In this document: piece after piece, positions 23,469 through 32,286 of the stretch
Layout: every line of letters starts with the position of its first letter
Numbering within the stretch: position 1 is the first letter of the stretch
Origin: Actinomadura macrotermitis
GTDB taxonomy: Bacteria > Actinomycetota > Actinomycetes > Streptosporangiales > Streptosporangiaceae
Length of the DNA: 64,000 nucleotides
Direction: 5' to 3'
NCBI RefSeq assembly: GCF_009604375.1
Contig: NZ_WEGH01000002.1
Coordinates: 1,388,073 to 1,452,072 of the forward strand
Notes under the pieces: generated by a model
Told to the model about the DNA's origin: nothing
The model's database searches: none
Seen by the model: the letters and a program-made list of their open reading frames with translations, nothing else
Translations under genes and position numbers: made by a program

Positions 23469-24529
23469 CAGCCGTCGAAGGCCGACAGGACCGCCGGCCA
23501 GGTGCACCGCACCGGCTCGGTGGCCCGGTTGTGCGCGGCGATCCGGTGCCGCAGCGCCGGGTCGGCCGCGAGCAGCAGCAGCGCCGCCGCCAGTTCGGGG
23601 ACGGTCCGGCCGAGCAGTCCTTCGCGGCCGGACTCCACGAAGCCGGCGACGCCGCTGCCCGCCTGCGCCACCACGGGCAGGCCCGCCAGGCGCGCCTCCA
23701 GCGCGGCCAGCCCGAACGACTCGCGGGCGGCGGGCGCCAGGAACACGTCCGCGCCCGCCAGCACCTCCCGGACGGCCGGGCGGTCCAGCCGTCCGGTGAG
23801 GTGCACCCAGCCGTCCATGCGGTGGCGTCTCAGGTAGCGCTCCATCCGGGCCCGCGCGGGGCCGTCCCCTACGACGGTCGCCCGGACCGGCGCGCGCGCT
23901 GCGACCTCGCGCAGCAGCCGCAGCAGGGTCATCGGCTCCTTGCGCGGGGCGAGCCGTCCGACCGCGACCACGTGCATCCGCCCGTCCGGACGCGGCATGC
24001 GTTCCGGCGGCCGGCACCACTCCGCGAGGTCGATGCCGTTCGACACCACCCGCACCGGCGCGCGCGCTCCCACCACCCGCCGGATCGGCAGCGCCGCCGC
24101 CTCGCTCACCGTCGTGACGACGAGGCCGCCCGGCCGCCGCGTCCAGCCCGCGAACAGCGCCCGGTACGCCGACCGGCTGACCGGCCCCCACAGGCTGTGG
24201 ACGGTCAGCACGATCGGCAGGCCCGCGCGCCCGGCCCGGCGCACCGCCCGCCACGCGAACGGCGACACCGCGCCCGCGTGCACATGCACGATGTCGGGCT
24301 TGCCGGCCTCCAGCAGCGGCCCGAGCGACCGGCCGACCGGCAGCTCCCAGGGCAGCGGCGCGACGAGCCGCTCGACCGGGACGGCGCGGCCGGCGTCCGG
24401 CCCCGGGGTCGCGGTGGCCACGGTGACGTCGTGCCCGGCCGCCCGCTGCGCCCGGGCCAGTTCGTCCACCTGCACCTCGATCCCCCCGAGCCGGGGCAGG
24501 AAGCAGTCACTGACGTGGAGGATCCTCAC
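23426..24529 (-). CDS. GT4-type glycosyltransferase family protein
   Basis: A 367-residue GT-B enzyme. The N-terminal acceptor domain begins VRILHVSDCFLPRLGGIEVQ with the glycine-rich loop. The donor domain has VAVGRLAPRKEP and the E-x7-E signature in ESFGLAALEARLAGLPVV. Such enzymes transfer sugars from nucleotide donors to lipids or small molecules at the cytoplasmic membrane. The GTG at 24529 is chosen because the family start is there. It is divergent from the PIG-L deacetylase gene 112 bases away, forming a candidate glycan locus. Confidence 0.85.
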   Translation of the reverse strand: MRILHVSDCFLPRLGGIEVQVDELARAQRAAGHDVTVATATPGPDAGRAVPVERLVAPLPWELPVGRSLGPLLEAGKPDIVHVHAGAVSPFAWRAVRRAGRAGLPIVLTVHSLWGPVSRSAYRALFAGWTRRPGGLVVTTVSEAAALPIRRVVGARAPVRVVSNGIDLAEWCRPPERMPRPDGRMHVVAVGRLAPRKEPMTLLRLLREVAARAPVRATVVGDGPARARMERYLRRHRMDGWVHLTGRLDRPAVREVLAGADVFLAPAARESFGLAALEARLAGLPVVAQAGSGVAGFVESGREGLLGRTVPELAAALLLLAADPALRHRIAAHNRATEPVRCTWPAVLSAFDGCYELASAKTALAHL

Positions 24530-24641
24530 CCTGGGAGTGTCGGCAGTCCGCGCCCGGCGCCGCCGCCCGCCCACCGGGCGCTGGCACAGGTTTGACGCCG
24601 CCGAGGCCTGATCTTCACGGAGCCGCGGGAATCTAGAGGGC

Positions 24642-25484
24642 GTGCGACGTACCTGCGTCTTCTTCCATGCCCATCCCGACGACGAGGCGCTGCTGACGGC
24701 CGGCACCATGGCCCGGCTGACCGCCGAGGGCCACCGCGTCGTGCTGGCCGTGGCGACGGCGGGCGAAAAGGGGCTCACCGGCAGGAAGGGGGACGGGGAC
24801 GGGCTGGGGGAGGTCCGCACGGCCGAGCTGCACGCGTCGGCGGCGGCGCTCGGCTGCGCGCGGGTCGTCCTGCTCGGCTACGCCGACTCGGGCCTGGACG
24901 GCGCCGCGCCCGGCGGGTTCGCCCGCGCGGACGTCGGCGAGGCCGCCGCCCGGCTGGCCCGGCTGCTGCTGGAGGAGGACGCCGACCTGCTCACCGTGTA
25001 CGACCCGGCGGGCGGGTACGGGCATCCCGACCACGTCCAGGTCCACCGGGTCGGGGTCGCGGCCGCCGAGCTGGCCGGGACCCCCGTCGTGCTGGAGGCG
25101 ACCGTGGACCGGGACCTGCTGCTGCGGGTGCTGCGCCCCCTCGCGCGCTGCGGGCTGCTGCCGCGCGCGCTCGACGTCGCCCGCTTCGAGACCGCCTACG
25201 CGGGCCGCGGCGAGATCACGCACCGGGTGCGGGTCGGGCCCTGGGCGGGCGCCAAGCGCGCCGGCATGGCCGCGCACGCCACCCAGACGAGCGGCGGCGA
25301 CTCGGTCCGCACGCTCGCGGCGCTGCTGCGGCTGCCGCGCCCGCTGTTCCGCCGGGTGCTCGGCACCGAGTACTACGTCCGGCGGGACCTGCCTCCGGGG
25401 ACCGTCCTCGCGCACCCGTTCGACCGGTGGCCGCTGGACGGCCGGCGCGGCCGTGCCCCCGCGGGCACGACGGCGCGCGGGTGA
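24642..25484 (+). CDS. PIG-L family deacetylase
   Basis: A 280-residue zinc-dependent N-deacetylase of the MshB/PIG-L type. AHPDDEA begins at residue 10 (H11, D13, D14), and the second metal motif is GGYGHPDHVQVH. Members remove acetyl groups from N-acetylglucosaminyl lipids or small glycosides. GTG start with AGAGGG upstream. The next gene's GTG overlaps its stop. Together with the divergent GT4 gene, a sugar-transfer-then-deacetylation pathway is plausible but unproven. Confidence 0.88.
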   Translation: MRRTCVFFHAHPDDEALLTAGTMARLTAEGHRVVLAVATAGEKGLTGRKGDGDGLGEVRTAELHASAAALGCARVVLLGYADSGLDGAAPGGFARADVGEAAARLARLLLEEDADLLTVYDPAGGYGHPDHVQVHRVGVAAAELAGTPVVLEATVDRDLLLRVLRPLARCGLLPRALDVARFETAYAGRGEITHRVRVGPWAGAKRAGMAAHATQTSGGDSVRTLAALLRLPRPLFRRVLGTEYYVRRDLPPGTVLAHPFDRWPLDGRRGRAPAGTTARG

Positions 25485-26554
25485 ACCGACCGGCCCGTGC
25501 CGTCCTGTCGGTTCTGTCGCTGGCGGCGGCCGTGGCCCTGGTGCTCGCCCTGCCCTACCTGGTCGGCGTCGACTGGACGCGGATCGGCCGGGAGCTGTCC
25601 CGGCTCGGGCCCGGGGAGCTGGTCTGGCTGTCGCTGCTCTGGCTCGCCGGGCTGTGGGCCTACACCTTCGTCCTCACCGCGTCGCTGCCCGGCCTCACCC
25701 ACCCGCACGCGTTCCTGCTGAACCTGGTCGGCAGCGCGGTCAGCAACCTGCTGCCGTTCGGCGGCGCGGCGGGCGTCGCCGCGACGTTCGTGATGGCGCG
25801 CGGCTGGGGCCACCGGGGCGCCGCGATCGCGGTGTCCACGCTGGTCACCGGCGTGTGGAACGTGCTGGCGCGGCTGCTGCTGCCCGCCGTCGCCATCATC
25901 GCGCTGCTCGCCGCGGGGCAGGTGCCGGACCGGCGCGTCGCGGCCGTGGCGGCCCTCGGCGCCGCCGCGCTGCTCGGCGCCGCGGGCCTGGCGTGGCCGG
26001 CGCTGCGGTCCGAGCGCGCCGCGCGGGCGGTCGACCGGACCCTGCGCCGGGCGGCGGGGCGGCTGCCCGCCCGGCCCGCCGCGCTGCTGGCCCGCGCGGG
26101 CGGCGCGCTGCTGGAGGTGCGCGCGCGGACCGCCGGGGTGCTGCGCACCGGCGCGCGCGGCCTGACGCTCGGCATGGTCGCCTACCTGGCGCTGCAGGCG
26201 TGGCTGCTGCAGGCCTGCCTGGCCGCCGTCGGCGCGCGGATCGGGCTCGCCGAGACCGTCGCGGTGTTCGCGATCAACCGGATGCTCACCACGGCGGTGG
26301 TCACCCCGAGCGGGGCCGGCATCAGCGAGACCGGGACCGCCGCGCTGCTGGTGCACTTCGGCGTGGCGGGCGGCCCGGCCGCCGCCGCGACGATCTTGTA
26401 CTCCTTTTACACCTACGCGATCGAGGTGCCCGCCGGCGGGCTGGCCTGGATCTGCTGGATCCTCGGCCGCCAGGGGCCTGCGGGGGTCCGGCGACCATGG
26501 TCAAAAAATGATTGCCGCCGGTCGGGCATGCCGTGGCGGCGTTTCGACGAATAA
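25481..26554 (+). CDS. UPF0104/LPG-synthase TM-domain (AglD-like) membrane protein
   Basis: A 357-residue protein with about eight to nine membrane spans and the conserved phrase NLLPFGGAAGVAATFVMARGWG near residues 89-108. A second conserved element is TTAVVTPSGAGISETGTAALL. These are signatures of the lysylphosphatidylglycerol synthase transmembrane family (UPF0104). Stand-alone members often accompany glycosyltransferases and may move or modify lipid-linked compounds. GTGA overlap with the deacetylase gene. The last 20 residues are a basic tail. Confidence 0.85.
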   Translation: MNRPARAVLSVLSLAAAVALVLALPYLVGVDWTRIGRELSRLGPGELVWLSLLWLAGLWAYTFVLTASLPGLTHPHAFLLNLVGSAVSNLLPFGGAAGVAATFVMARGWGHRGAAIAVSTLVTGVWNVLARLLLPAVAIIALLAAGQVPDRRVAAVAALGAAALLGAAGLAWPALRSERAARAVDRTLRRAAGRLPARPAALLARAGGALLEVRARTAGVLRTGARGLTLGMVAYLALQAWLLQACLAAVGARIGLAETVAVFAINRMLTTAVVTPSGAGISETGTAALLVHFGVAGGPAAAATILYSFYTYAIEVPAGGLAWICWILGRQGPAGVRRPWSKNDCRRSGMPWRRFDE

Positions 26555-26561
26555 CAGGCAC

Positions 26562-28010
26562 ATGGAGGCGAAACGGTTGATTCCGCTGGGGCAGCGGTAT
26601 CGCCTGCTTTCTCCGGTGGGCCAGGGCGGCATGGGAATCGTGTGGCGCGCCTACGACGAGATGCTGGACCGCGACGTGGCCATCAAGGAGGTGCGGCTGT
26701 CCGAGCGGCTCGGCACCGACGAGCACCGGCTGGTCTACCGGCGCCTGGTCGACGAGGCCCGCGCCACCGCCGCGCTGCACCACCCGGGCGTCGCCGCCCT
26801 GTACGACGTGCTCGTCGAGGACGGGCGGCCCTGGCTGGTCATGGAGTACCTGGACGCGCGCTCGCTGCGGCAGCTGGTCGACGAGGAGGGCCCGCTGCCC
26901 ACCGCCCGCGCCGCCGAGGTCGGCCTGGCGGTGCTGTCGGTGCTGCGCGCCGCGCACGGCGCCGGCATCCTGCACCGCGACGTCAAGCCGAGCAACGTGC
27001 TGCTCTGCTCCGACGGCCGGGTGCTGCTCACCGACTTCGGTCTCGCCGTGCACGCCCAGAACGGGCAGAACGTCACCGACACGCTGCCGCCGGGCATCGA
27101 GGGGTCGCCGGCCTACCTGCCGCCCGAGCGGGTGCGCGGCGAGCCCGGCACCGAGGCGTCGGACATGTGGTCGCTCGGCGCGACCCTGTACACCGCGATC
27201 GAGGGCACCTCGCCGTTCCTGCGCGCGCACGCGATCGCCTCGATGCTGGCGGTGCTGCTGCACGAGTACGAGCCGCCGGCGCGGGCCGGCGTGCTGAAGC
27301 CGATGATCGACGGGCTGCTGCAGCCCGACCCGGCCGACCGGCTGGACGCCGACACCACCGAGCGGCTGCTGCGCGCGGCCGTGGAACTGCAGGAGCAGAC
27401 CGCGCACGGCCCGGCGATCTGGCGCTGGCCGCGGGTCGGGGCGCTCGGCAGCACCGCGGTGTTCGTGGTCGGCGTGGTCGCCGCCGGCGCGTGGTCGGCG
27501 CGCTGGGACGCGGTCGGCAAGAGCGACGCGGCGGCGCTGGTCGCCGGCTCGTCACCGCGGACGGTGGCCTACCACGAGCCCGCCGGCTACACCGTGGAGG
27601 TGCCCGCGGGCTGGCGGCACGCCCGGCGGCGGGACGGCGCCGTCGAATGGGCCGACCCCGCGTCCGGGCTGCGGCTGCGCATCGCCCCGGCCGGTCAGCA
27701 GGCCGGGGACGCCCTCGCCGGGCTGCGCCGGGCCGAGCAGCGGGCCGGGCGGCACTACCCCGGCTACCGGCGGCTCCGGCTGGAGACGGCGCCCGACATC
27801 GCGGGCGGCGCGGCCGAATGGGAGTTCGTCTGGCACCCGGGCGGGAACGCGGGCGGCGGCACGGCCGAAGACGCGGCGGGCCTGCACGCGCTGCGCAGCC
27901 GGGCGGCCGGGTACGACTTCACCTTCACCGCGCCGGACTCCCGCTGGACGCCGGGCCAGCGGGTCTACGACAGGATCCTGCGCTCGTTCCGGCCCGACCG
28001 GGAGCGCTAG
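26562..28010 (+). CDS. Membrane-anchored Ser/Thr protein kinase (PASTA-less)
   Basis: A 482-residue Hanks-type kinase. The glycine loop GQGGMG is at residues 20-25, the ATP lysine is K42, HRD is at 138-140 with VKPSN following, and DFG is at 158-160. A single membrane span lies at about 292-311. The extracytoplasmic part (about 320-482) has a compact fold with YTVEVPAGWRHARR and ends FTAPDSRWTPGQRVYDRIL; it is not made of PASTA repeats. The start at 26562 is seven bases after the preceding stop, so it is probably in the operon of 24642. The extracellular part may sense a ligand. Confidence 0.9.
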   Translation: MEAKRLIPLGQRYRLLSPVGQGGMGIVWRAYDEMLDRDVAIKEVRLSERLGTDEHRLVYRRLVDEARATAALHHPGVAALYDVLVEDGRPWLVMEYLDARSLRQLVDEEGPLPTARAAEVGLAVLSVLRAAHGAGILHRDVKPSNVLLCSDGRVLLTDFGLAVHAQNGQNVTDTLPPGIEGSPAYLPPERVRGEPGTEASDMWSLGATLYTAIEGTSPFLRAHAIASMLAVLLHEYEPPARAGVLKPMIDGLLQPDPADRLDADTTERLLRAAVELQEQTAHGPAIWRWPRVGALGSTAVFVVGVVAAGAWSARWDAVGKSDAAALVAGSSPRTVAYHEPAGYTVEVPAGWRHARRRDGAVEWADPASGLRLRIAPAGQQAGDALAGLRRAEQRAGRHYPGYRRLRLETAPDIAGGAAEWEFVWHPGGNAGGGTAEDAAGLHALRSRAAGYDFTFTAPDSRWTPGQRVYDRILRSFRPDRER

Positions 28011-28018
28011 AGGCGGCG

Positions 28019-28035
28019 CCGGCCCCGGGGGCCGG
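28019..28035. terminator. Hairpin between convergent kinase and rho genes
   Basis: The palindrome CCGGCCCC-G-GGGGCCGG occupies most of the 27-base gap between convergent stops. It could end transcription from both sides. A real loop would open the innermost pairs, so the stem is about six base pairs. No T-run. Confidence 0.5.
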
Positions 28036-28037
28036 GC

Positions 28038-29267
28038 TCAGGTGGACTGCTGGACGCGCAGCAGGAACTCGGCGTTGGAGGCGGTGCCCTTCATCTTCTC
28101 CAGCAGCTGCTCGATGGCGCCCTGCTTGTCCATGCCCGACAGGGCGCGGCGCAGCCGCCAGTTCAGGGCCAGCTCCTCGGGGCTCATCAGCAGCTCCTCG
28201 CGGCGGGTGCCGGACGCCTCCAGGTCGACGGCGGGGAACACACGCCGGTCGGCCAGGGAGCGGTCGAGCTTCAGCTCCATGTTGCCGGTGCCCTTGAACT
28301 CCTCGAAGAACACCTCGTCCATGCGCGAGCCGGTCTCCACCAGCGCGGTGGCGAGGATGGTGAGGGAGCCGCCGTTCTCGATGTTGCGGGCGGCGCCGAA
28401 GAACTTCTTCGGCGGGTACAGCGCGGTCGTGGCGACACCGCCGGCCAGGATGCGGGTGTTGGACGGCGCGGCCAGGTTGTAGGCGCGGCCGAGCCGGGTG
28501 ATGGAGTCCAGCAGCATGACCACGTCGTGGCCCTGCTCGACCAGCCGCTTGGCGCGCTCCACGGCGAGCTCGGCGAGCGCGGTGTGCTCCTCGGCGGGCC
28601 GGTCGAAGGTCGAGTGGATCACCTCGCCCTGCACCGTGCGCACCATGTCGGTGACCTCTTCGGGGCGCTCGTCGATGAGCACGACCATCAGGTGGCAGTC
28701 GGGGTTGTTCACGCTGATCGCGGCGGCCAGCGACTGCAGCACCATGGTCTTGCCGACCTTGGGCGGCGACACGATGAGGCCGCGCTGGCCCTTGCCGATC
28801 GGCGACATCAGGTCGATGATCCGGGTCGCGAGCGGGCCGGTGTCCAGGCGCAGCCGCTCGTCGGGGAACAGCGGCGTCAGCCGGCCGAACTCCGGGCGGC
28901 CCGCGGCCTGCTTCGGCGACACGCCGTTGACGGTCTCCACGCGCACCAGCGCGCTGAACTTCTCCCGGCCCGAGCGGGGGGTGCGGGCGGTGCCCTCGAC
29001 GATGTCGCCGGGGCGCAGGTGGCCGGTCTTGACCTGGGCGAGGGAGACGTACACGTCGTCGGGGCCGGGGAGGTAGCCCTGCGTCCGCACGAACGCGTGC
29101 TTGTCCTGGACGTCCAGGACGCCGTGGAACGGGACGGTCAGCTCCTCGGCGGACGCCTGTCCCGTGCTCTGGCCTGCGTTCTGCTGAGCGGTGCTCGGCC
29201 GGCCCTGGCTCTGCCGGGGCACCTGCGCGGGCAGGGTCTTTTCCGGGGAGATGGTGGTACTGGGCAA
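28038..29267 (-). CDS. rho: Short transcription termination factor Rho
   Basis: A 409-residue Rho. Residues 1-42 are a Ser/Gln/Pro-rich tail in place of the helical Rho_N domain. The cold-shock-like RNA-binding domain covers about 44-115 (FHGVLDVQDKHAFVRTQGYL). The ATPase core has Walker A SPPKVGKT (167-174), Walker B VVMLLDS (D254), the Q-loop region after RAYN, and the R-loop KKFFGAARN (287-295), all intact. Starts at TTG 29267 with AAGGGA six bases upstream. Typical actinobacterial Rho proteins are 600-700 residues with a long insertion, so this is a short form and perhaps a second copy. A 348-base leader precedes it. Confidence 0.9.
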   Translation of the reverse strand: MPSTTISPEKTLPAQVPRQSQGRPSTAQQNAGQSTGQASAEELTVPFHGVLDVQDKHAFVRTQGYLPGPDDVYVSLAQVKTGHLRPGDIVEGTARTPRSGREKFSALVRVETVNGVSPKQAAGRPEFGRLTPLFPDERLRLDTGPLATRIIDLMSPIGKGQRGLIVSPPKVGKTMVLQSLAAAISVNNPDCHLMVVLIDERPEEVTDMVRTVQGEVIHSTFDRPAEEHTALAELAVERAKRLVEQGHDVVMLLDSITRLGRAYNLAAPSNTRILAGGVATTALYPPKKFFGAARNIENGGSLTILATALVETGSRMDEVFFEEFKGTGNMELKLDRSLADRRVFPAVDLEASGTRREELLMSPEELALNWRLRRALSGMDKQGAIEQLLEKMKGTASNAEFLLRVQQST

Positions 29268-29615
29268 TGCGGGTCCCTTCTCAGGCGGCGCGAACACTCG
29301 CGCTCCACCGGAAGTCTGTTCCCCCGGGCGGCTGCGATACCCGCGGCGCGCTGGCGGGAGGTACGAAAGAATGGCGGCTCGGTTCACCCGACCGGCTACG
29401 GCTCCCTTGGTGCGATGGCCCGGCACACGCGAGGCGCATATCCGGGCACGGACGAATGGGGAACGCGGAACACCGGGCGCTCAGATGGCCCGGGCGGGGA
29501 AACACGCCTTCGCCGCTCGCTGTCGAAGTCCGAAGGCTCGCGGAGAACGAAGGCGCTACCACGACAGTACAGCACTTCGCTCCCAGTTGGCATTCCCGGC
29601 CTCCGGCGCCGGCCC
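29268..29615 (-). other. Non-coding leader region upstream of rho
   Basis: A 348-base stretch between the lipoprotein stop and the rho start. Open frames here have poor actinomycete codon usage and no ribosome-binding sites, and none matches a family I know. It probably holds the rho promoter and an untranslated leader. Rho genes are often autoregulated by termination in their leader, which could apply here. No strong hairpin was found by eye. Confidence 0.4.
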
Positions 29616-30407
29616 TCAGCGGCGGCCCGAACGCCGCGACCCCGACCTGGTGCCCGTACCCGTCTTGGACGGGGTGGAACCGGTGGAGCGCCTGGTGGTG
29701 GGCCCGGTGCGGGGCCGGCCCGTCGAGCCGGGGGCGCCGGCGACGACCGGCCAGCTCAGGTAGCTCTTGACGCGCTTGCGGGACCTGAGCCTGCGCCGGT
29801 CCTTCTCGGTCCGGCACTCGGCGTCGCGGAAAACGGTCTTCTCGACCACGGCCTCGGTGCCGGCCGCGGTGCTCAGCGCCTTGCCGAGGACGACGGCCCG
29901 GCCGTCGGCGGGCACCCTCATCGGCAGCGACAGCGTCACCGAGTCCTTCTCGACGACCGGCGCGACCTTCAGCCGCACCGGCTTGCGGACGCCGCTGGTG
30001 ACCGTCCACCTGCCCTTGAGCAGGCGGGCGCGCACCACCGTCTCCAGCGACCCCTGCTTCAGGGTGGTGCTGTAGGTCGTGGCGCCCGCGGCGGGCTCGG
30101 CCGGCAGCGGGCCGGCGGGCTTGAAGGTGACGGTGCCGCCCTCGTCGTCGCGGTCCCAGGACACCCACAGCAGGTCGATCCACAGCGGCTTGGCGGTACC
30201 GGCCTTCTTCTGGGCGGCGCTCCACTGCAGGTCGCCGGCCGGGTCCTCGCAGACCAGGGTGCCCTCGGGGGTGTCGGCGCCGGCGGGGGTGGCCGCCGGC
30301 GTGGTCGTGGGGGCGGCCTTGGCGCCGCCGTCCCCGCAGGCCGTGAGGGCGAGGAGCAGGGCGGCCGCCCCGGCGGTGGCCCGCGTGAGCGCCGGACGGT
30401 CGGTCAT
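29616..30407 (-). CDS. Lipoprotein of unknown function
   Basis: A 263-residue protein with a lipoprotein signal: LLLALTAC with the lipobox cysteine at C24. The lipidated cysteine is followed by a Thr/Pro/Ala linker to about residue 48. The folded part (about 50-205) has strands such as GTVTFKPAGPL and ATTYSTTLKQGSL, plus two further cysteines (VCEDPAG and DAECRTEKD) that could form a disulfide. The last 50 residues are very rich in Arg, Ser and Thr. No family recognised. It is divergent from the enoyl-CoA hydratase gene. Confidence 0.8.
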   Translation of the reverse strand: MTDRPALTRATAGAAALLLALTACGDGGAKAAPTTTPAATPAGADTPEGTLVCEDPAGDLQWSAAQKKAGTAKPLWIDLLWVSWDRDDEGGTVTFKPAGPLPAEPAAGATTYSTTLKQGSLETVVRARLLKGRWTVTSGVRKPVRLKVAPVVEKDSVTLSLPMRVPADGRAVVLGKALSTAAGTEAVVEKTVFRDAECRTEKDRRRLRSRKRVKSYLSWPVVAGAPGSTGRPRTGPTTRRSTGSTPSKTGTGTRSGSRRSGRR

Positions 30408-30546
30408 GGTGGCGGGCCTCCGTGGGGGTTTTCCGGTAATTGATCCTTATAGCCCTCTTCGACTCGTGAGTGCCACCCCGGGTTCCGCCGGAGAACGCGC
30501 CCGGAACGCCCCCTACGATGACGACGACGAACCGAGGGGGACCGAC

Positions 30547-31308
30547 ATGAGCCTGCGCCGTGAGATCGCCGGCGGCATCGCGACGATCACGATCGACCGG
30601 CCGGGCAAGCGCAACGCGATGACCGCCGACATGTGGCGGGCGCTGCCGCCGCTGCTGGACGGCCTGGCCGCCGACCCCGCCGTGCGCGCCCTGGTGCTCA
30701 CCGGCGCCGGCGGCGACTTCTGCGCCGGCGCCGACATCGGCGAGCTGGCCGCCATCAACCGGCCCGACGACGGGCACCTGTCCACCGCCGCCGAGGAGGC
30801 GCTCGCCGCCTTCCCCAAGCCGACCATCGCCGCGATCGAGGGGTTCTGCGTCGGCGGCGGCTGCCAGCTCGCCCTCGCCTGCGACCTGCGGTTCGCCGCG
30901 TCCGGCGCGCGGTTCGGCATCACCCCGGCCAAGCTCGGCATCGTCTACCCGGCCTCGGCGACGGCCCGGCTGGTCCGCCAGACCGGCGCGTCCGCCGCCA
31001 AGTACCTGCTGTTCTCGGCCGACCTGGTGGACGCCGCGCACGCGCTGCGCATCGGCCTGGTCGACGAGACCGCCCCCGACGTGCACGCCCGCGTCGCCGA
31101 GTTCGCCGCCACCCTCGCCACCCGCTCGCTGCTCACCCAGCGGGCCGCCAAGGACATCGTGGACGCCATCGCCGCCGGCGAGCCCGTCGAGGCCAAGGTC
31201 CGCGGCTGGCTGGACGAGGTCACCGCGGGCGGCGACGTCGCCGAGGGCGTCGCGGCGTTCCTGGAGCGCCGGCCCCCGTCCTTCACCTGGACCGCCCCTA
31301 CGCACTGA
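30547..31308 (+). CDS. Enoyl-CoA hydratase/isomerase family protein
   Basis: A 253-residue crotonase-fold protein. It starts MSLRREIAGGIATITIDRPGKRNAM. The first oxyanion element is GAGGDFCAGADI, and the second is the glycine-rich FCVGGGCQLALACDLRFAA. The position of the catalytic glutamate of classical hydratases falls near KLGIVYPASA, where no Glu is seen, so the enzyme may be an isomerase or another crotonase-type enzyme. GAGGGGG precedes the ATG at 30547; the longer frame upstream has no good start. It converges with the coiled-coil protein gene. Confidence 0.88.
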   Translation: MSLRREIAGGIATITIDRPGKRNAMTADMWRALPPLLDGLAADPAVRALVLTGAGGDFCAGADIGELAAINRPDDGHLSTAAEEALAAFPKPTIAAIEGFCVGGGCQLALACDLRFAASGARFGITPAKLGIVYPASATARLVRQTGASAAKYLLFSADLVDAAHALRIGLVDETAPDVHARVAEFAATLATRSLLTQRAAKDIVDAIAAGEPVEAKVRGWLDEVTAGGDVAEGVAAFLERRPPSFTWTAPTH

Positions 31309-31312
31309 GCCC

Positions 31313-32110
31313 CTAAGCACTGAGCGCGGTCGCGTCGAGCAGGCGCGACTCGGGCAGGCGCCGCAGCCCGTCCGGGTCGGCCAGCGGATCGGCCCCGCAA
31401 CGCAGCCTGGCCAGCGTCAGGACACCGCAGACCAGCGCGTCCGGCGTCCGCACCATCACCAGCGGGCCGACTTGGGCGCCGCCCTGCCCGACGCCGCGCA
31501 ACGCCTCCAGCAGCGCGCGCGCTTCCGCACCGGGCGCGCGCAGCAACTCGATGAAATCCCGCTCCAACGCCCGCGGGCTACGCCCCGACAAGTAGTAGCG
31601 GACCCGCCAGGGCTCCTCCTCCACCGGAACGACCATCTCCACCCGCAACCCGCACGCCCCGGCGAACCGCTCATAAGCGCGGCCGAGCTCCGCCCGCACC
31701 TCCTCGTCATCGGCGGCGAGCGCCCCTACCACCGTGTCGACCGGATCGGCGCCGAGCGACGCCGCCACCGCCTGGTCCAGCCGCCCCGCGAGCTGCGCCC
31801 GGATCGCGGCGACCTCCCCCTCCAGCCGGTCCAGCGCCGCCCGATGCGCGCCGAGCCCCTGGTTGACCTGCGGCACGACCCGGTCGTTGATCTGCGTGAC
31901 CAGCGACGCGATCCGCCCGTCGGTCTCGGTCAGCGCCGTCGCCTGCTTGTCCTGCGCCCGGCGCAGCCGCGCCACCTCCTCGGCCGTCCCGGCGACCCGC
32001 CGCCGCAGCAGCGCGACCTCGGGCCCCCCGCCGCTCCGCTTCCGGTCGAACGCCAGGTACAGCTCCCGCCCGGCGATCGCCAGGCAGAGCAGGATCAGGA
32101 TCACCGTCAT
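31313..32110 (-). CDS. Membrane-anchored coiled-coil protein of unknown function
   Basis: A 265-residue protein. One N-terminal membrane span (VILILLCLAIAGRELYLAF) is at residues 2-20. A coiled coil lies at about 30-110 with heptad-like runs (LLRRRVAGTAEEVARLRRAQ, then LDRLEGEVAAIRAQLAGRLD). The C-terminal half is a globular domain with VRYYLSGRSPRALERDFIELL and LGVLTLARLR-like strands. No family recognised. GGAGGG precedes the ATG at 32110. Topology would place the coiled coil in the cytoplasm or outside depending on orientation, which cannot be decided. Confidence 0.7.
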   Translation of the reverse strand: MTVILILLCLAIAGRELYLAFDRKRSGGGPEVALLRRRVAGTAEEVARLRRAQDKQATALTETDGRIASLVTQINDRVVPQVNQGLGAHRAALDRLEGEVAAIRAQLAGRLDQAVAASLGADPVDTVVGALAADDEEVRAELGRAYERFAGACGLRVEMVVPVEEEPWRVRYYLSGRSPRALERDFIELLRAPGAEARALLEALRGVGQGGAQVGPLVMVRTPDALVCGVLTLARLRCGADPLADPDGLRRLPESRLLDATALSA

Positions 32111-32193
32111 CGCGCCCTCCAACGGGCCATCTCGCCGAGCAAGATAATTCAATATCTCCTGCCGCCGATAGCCCGGAAAGGGAGAAAGGTGAT

Positions 32194-32286
32194 ATGGCGA
32201 TGACCTTCACTCCGGAAGAACTCCGGTTGCTCGTTTACCGTCCTACCCGGCAACCGCCCATCCGCTCGGCTCAGCGGTCGCGGTAG
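32194..32286 (+). CDS. Small ORF or 5' gene remnant with strong ribosome-binding site
   Basis: A 30-codon frame starting MAMTFTPEELRLLVYRPTRQ and ending at a TAG. It has an excellent Shine-Dalgarno run (GGGAGAAAGG, 32180-32189), and the upstream 60 bases are unusually AT-rich (AAGATAATTCAATATCT). The first 15 residues look like a genuine N-terminus, whereas the rest is basic and overlaps the 3' end of the toxin gene on the other strand. It may be a small protein or the start of a gene cut off when the toxin-antitoxin module arrived. No family recognised. Confidence 0.35.
   Translation: MAMTFTPEELRLLVYRPTRQPPIRSAQRSR

Noticed and set aside
28038..29426. Longer Rho start at ATG 29426
   Set aside because: The extra 53 codons have poor codon bias and no family similarity; TTG 29267 has AAGGGA six bases upstream.
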